Notes under the pieces: generated by a model
Told to the model about the DNA's origin: nothing
Databases searched by the model: none
Seen by the model: only the letters and a program-made list of their open reading frames with translations
Source of the DNA: UBA7672 sp036733305
GTDB taxonomy: Bacteria; Pseudomonadota; Alphaproteobacteria; Caulobacterales; Hyphomonadaceae
Direction: 5' to 3'
NCBI GenBank assembly: GCA_036733305.1
Contig: DAINAT010000046.1
Location: 1-24,818, forward strand
DNA length: 24,818 nucleotides
Shown here: one piece after another, positions 23,140-24,818 of the stretch
How positions within the stretch are numbered: the stretch's first letter is position 1
Layout of the letters: every line of letters begins with the position of its first letter
Position numbers and translations under genes: made by a program

Positions 23140-23228
23140 TAGCCCGTTCCCGCGTCGGAGTTCCCGTCCGCTTTTACCTAGAGCACGCAAGCAAAGCCTG
23201 GGAAGCTTTTTCTGTCTGAGAGCTGAAA

Positions 23229-23242
23229 TGAGCTGCAGCTCA
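23229..23242. repeat. Perfect 14-bp palindrome at the dinB stop codon
   Basis: TGAGCTGCAGCTCA is a perfect palindrome whose right end contains the dinB stop codon. It has no loop, so it is a poor terminator by itself, but it lies where dinB transcription would end and just upstream of the antiporter. Symmetry is seen; function is inference. Confidence 0.35.
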
Positions 23243-24559
23243 GGTCTTCTTGCGCGCCAGTTCGCTGCGCACGCCGCGGCCCGTTTTTACAGCTTCGTCA
23301 CCAAACTTTTCACGCGCGAGATCCGAGGCCCGTTCCGCCTTCGCGCGCTTGAGCGCCTTGGGGTCAGCCAGATCCATCGCATCGGCCTTGGCGTCCACCA
23401 GATCCGATATGCCCACGCCCAGCAGGCGATAGCGCTGGCCCAGCGCCTCGCGTGCCAGCATCGGCTTGGCTGCCCGGAAGATCACTTGCGCCAGCTGTGT
23501 CGCCTCGTTCAGCGACACGCGGCGCGTGAAGCTCTTGAAGTCGTGCGTCTTGAGTTTCAGCGTCACCACGCGCCCCTCGACGCCGGATTCCTTGGCCCGG
23601 TCCGCCGTGCGCTCGCTCAACCGCCACAGAATGTCCTCCAGCGTCCGCGCGTCGGAAACATCCTCGTTGAACGTCGTCTCCGACGATACGCTCTTGCGCT
23701 CGCCCTCTGGGTCAACCTTCCGGTCGTGCCGACCCTGCGAGCAGTTGTGCAGCCACAATCCCGTCTCGCCATAGCGCTTCACCAGCGTCTTCAGGTCGAT
23801 CTTCTGGATGTCGCCGACCGTGCGGATGCCATCGCCGTTCAGCTTCTTCTCGAACTGCGGCCCGATCCCGCCGATCACCCGCACAGACTTGTCGCGCAGA
23901 TAGTCCGGCGCCTCGTCGATCGACAGGGCAAAGAAGCCGCGCGGCTTGTCCGCCTCGCTCGCCGTCTTCGCCAGGAACTTGTTGCTCGCAAGCCCGACCG
24001 AGATCGTCAGTCGCAGCTCCGTCTCGATCTGCTTTTGCAGCTTCATCAGGCTGATCGCAGGCGGGCCTCCGTGCAGGGCATCCGTGCCCGACAGGTCGAG
24101 ATAGGCCTCATCGATCGACACCGGCTCCACCAGGGGCGTCAGCCGCTGCATCATTTCGCGGATCGCCCGGCCTTCCGTCACATACAGGTCCATCCGCGGC
24201 CTGATCACCACCGCTTGCGGACACAGCTTCAGCGCCTTGAACATCGGCATGGCCGACCGCACACCATAGGTCCGGGCCACATAGCAGCAGGTGGACACCA
24301 CCCCGCGCTTGCCCCCGCCAACGATCACCGGCTGGCCGATCAGCTCCGGCCGGTCGCGCTTTTCAATGGAGGCATAGAAGGCGTCGCAATCAATGTGCGC
24401 CACGGACAGGTCAAACAGCCTCGGATGCGAGACCAGACGTACCGATCCACATACCGGGCAACGCCCCTGATCCTTCTGCCGAATCCCCTCCCACTGCCGG
24501 AAGCAGTCACGGCAGGCGGCCGGTAAATTACCGTTGCTGGCGGCAATCTTTAAGTTCAA
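23240..24559 (-). CDS. dinB: DNA polymerase IV (DinB) with N-terminal Cys4 motif
   Basis: A Y-family translesion polymerase. Catalytic residues are Asp57 in HIDCDAFYAS and Asp150-Glu151 in SIDEAYLDLSG; a helix-hairpin-helix (IGGIGPQFEKKL) and the little-finger domain follow. An extra N-terminal segment has CRDC (16, 19) and CPVC (34, 37), probably a zinc ribbon, as in other alphaproteobacterial DinB proteins. No usual clamp-binding motif is visible at the C-terminus, which ends in a basic GRGVRSELARKKT. The start is uncertain: the only in-frame ATG (24688) would leave 42 bases to divK and no room for two promoters. The TTG at 24559, with GGAA upstream, keeps the Cys4 motif and is preferred; residue numbers count from it. 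Confidence 0.9.
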   Translation of the reverse strand: MNLKIAASNGNLPAACRDCFRQWEGIRQKDQGRCPVCGSVRLVSHPRLFDLSVAHIDCDAFYASIEKRDRPELIGQPVIVGGGKRGVVSTCCYVARTYGVRSAMPMFKALKLCPQAVVIRPRMDLYVTEGRAIREMMQRLTPLVEPVSIDEAYLDLSGTDALHGGPPAISLMKLQKQIETELRLTISVGLASNKFLAKTASEADKPRGFFALSIDEAPDYLRDKSVRVIGGIGPQFEKKLNGDGIRTVGDIQKIDLKTLVKRYGETGLWLHNCSQGRHDRKVDPEGERKSVSSETTFNEDVSDARTLEDILWRLSERTADRAKESGVEGRVVTLKLKTHDFKSFTRRVSLNEATQLAQVIFRAAKPMLAREALGQRYRLLGVGISDLVDAKADAMDLADPKALKRAKAERASDLAREKFGDEAVKTGRGVRSELARKKT

Positions 24560-24730
24560 GATACAGTTCCAGCTGGAAGCGTTTGTAAAACGGGCGATTT
24601 TGTTAATTTGCAGGGCCGCAATCGTTGCTCTGCCAACCGCAGTTGAAAATAGGCGGTTAATACTCTCAGGTCTAACAAGAACGGACAAAGTCGGGAATCA
24701 ACCCGCTACGGTCCGAAGCGTGATGTGCTG

Positions 24731-24818
24731 ATGGCGACGTCCCCCGCCAAGAAAGTCCTGGTTGTCGAAGACAACGAGCTCAACATGAAGCTCTTCTGCG
24801 ACCTGTTGGACGCCTTCG
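24731..24818 (+). CDS. divK: DivK-like single-domain response regulator, start only
   Basis: Only the first 29 residues are present; the gene continues past the right edge. MATSPAKKVLVVEDNELNMK matches the start of the Caulobacter cell-cycle regulator DivK, with the acidic pocket EDN and the typical ELNMKLF helix. DivK is a receiver-only protein controlled by PleC/DivJ that shapes CtrA activity and division asymmetry. It is divergent from dinB, an arrangement I recall from caulobacters. No full CtrA site (TTAA-N7-TTAA) is visible in the 24560-24730 gap. Another receiver protein cannot be excluded from this fragment. Confidence 0.85.
   Translation, partial: MATSPAKKVLVVEDNELNMKLFCDLLDAF

Noticed and set aside
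24554..24569. GTTC-N8-GTTC as a LexA box for dinB
   Set aside because: The alphaproteobacterial box needs a 7-base spacer; kept only as a remark in the dinB finding.

Overview
The window is a high-GC, densely packed bacterial chromosome segment with no phage, plasmid, tRNA, rRNA or CRISPR signal. Gene content points to an alphaproteobacterium, probably of the Caulobacterales/Hyphomonadaceae type. The markers are a DivK-like response regulator beginning at the right edge next to a dinB that encodes an extra N-terminal Cys4 motif, a PetP/PetR-like MarR + OmpR + histidine kinase set, the ubiK-ybjN-proC order, and a large compound palindromic repeat of a kind I recall from alphaproteobacterial intergenic regions. 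The assignment is inferred from gene content only.

Layout. 1-1973, minus strand: rplY (L25/CTC), pth and ychF (cut by the window edge), a translation-quality cluster with a good sigma70-like promoter before rplY. 2116-4663, plus strand: an inner-membrane-anchored OmpA-type peptidoglycan-binding protein, then a membrane-anchored protein made of about 14 repeats of roughly 22 residues and ending in a helix-hairpin-helix domain. 4869-7167, plus strand: a BlaI/M56 (BlaR1-like) sensor pair with two mirror-image operators around its promoter; the M56 protein has a periplasmic segment resembling a catalytically dead M23 domain. 7178-12571, minus strand: lgt, midA, a small unknown gene, pgeF, an AbiJ-like abortive-infection gene, and prs. 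The two accessory genes interrupt an otherwise housekeeping lipoprotein/peptidoglycan/nucleotide series, and the small one is bounded by 12-bp direct repeats that each carry a stop codon plus a Shine-Dalgarno sequence. 12675-14393, plus strand: ubiK, ybjN-like, proC. 14412-14544: the compound palindrome, between convergent genes. 14557-17076, minus strand: a MarR regulator, an OmpR-type regulator and a histidine kinase in one tight operon, divergent from ilvE (17150-18070). 18187-24559, minus strand: HIT protein, GNAT-like protein, GDPD, RidA, DUF1905, CPA1 Na+/H+ antiporter and dinB. 24731 to the end: start of divK.

Theme. Much of the window concerns the cell envelope (Lgt, PgeF, OmpA-like, M56 sensor, two-component system, antiporter), with metabolic and translation housekeeping genes between. 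The most unusual items are the accessory cassette at the midA/pgeF junction, the AbiJ/HEPN gene one gene downstream, the M23-like sensor domain of the M56 protein, and the 22-residue-repeat envelope protein. No gap between genes exceeds 300 bases; the larger gaps are described under their regulatory features.
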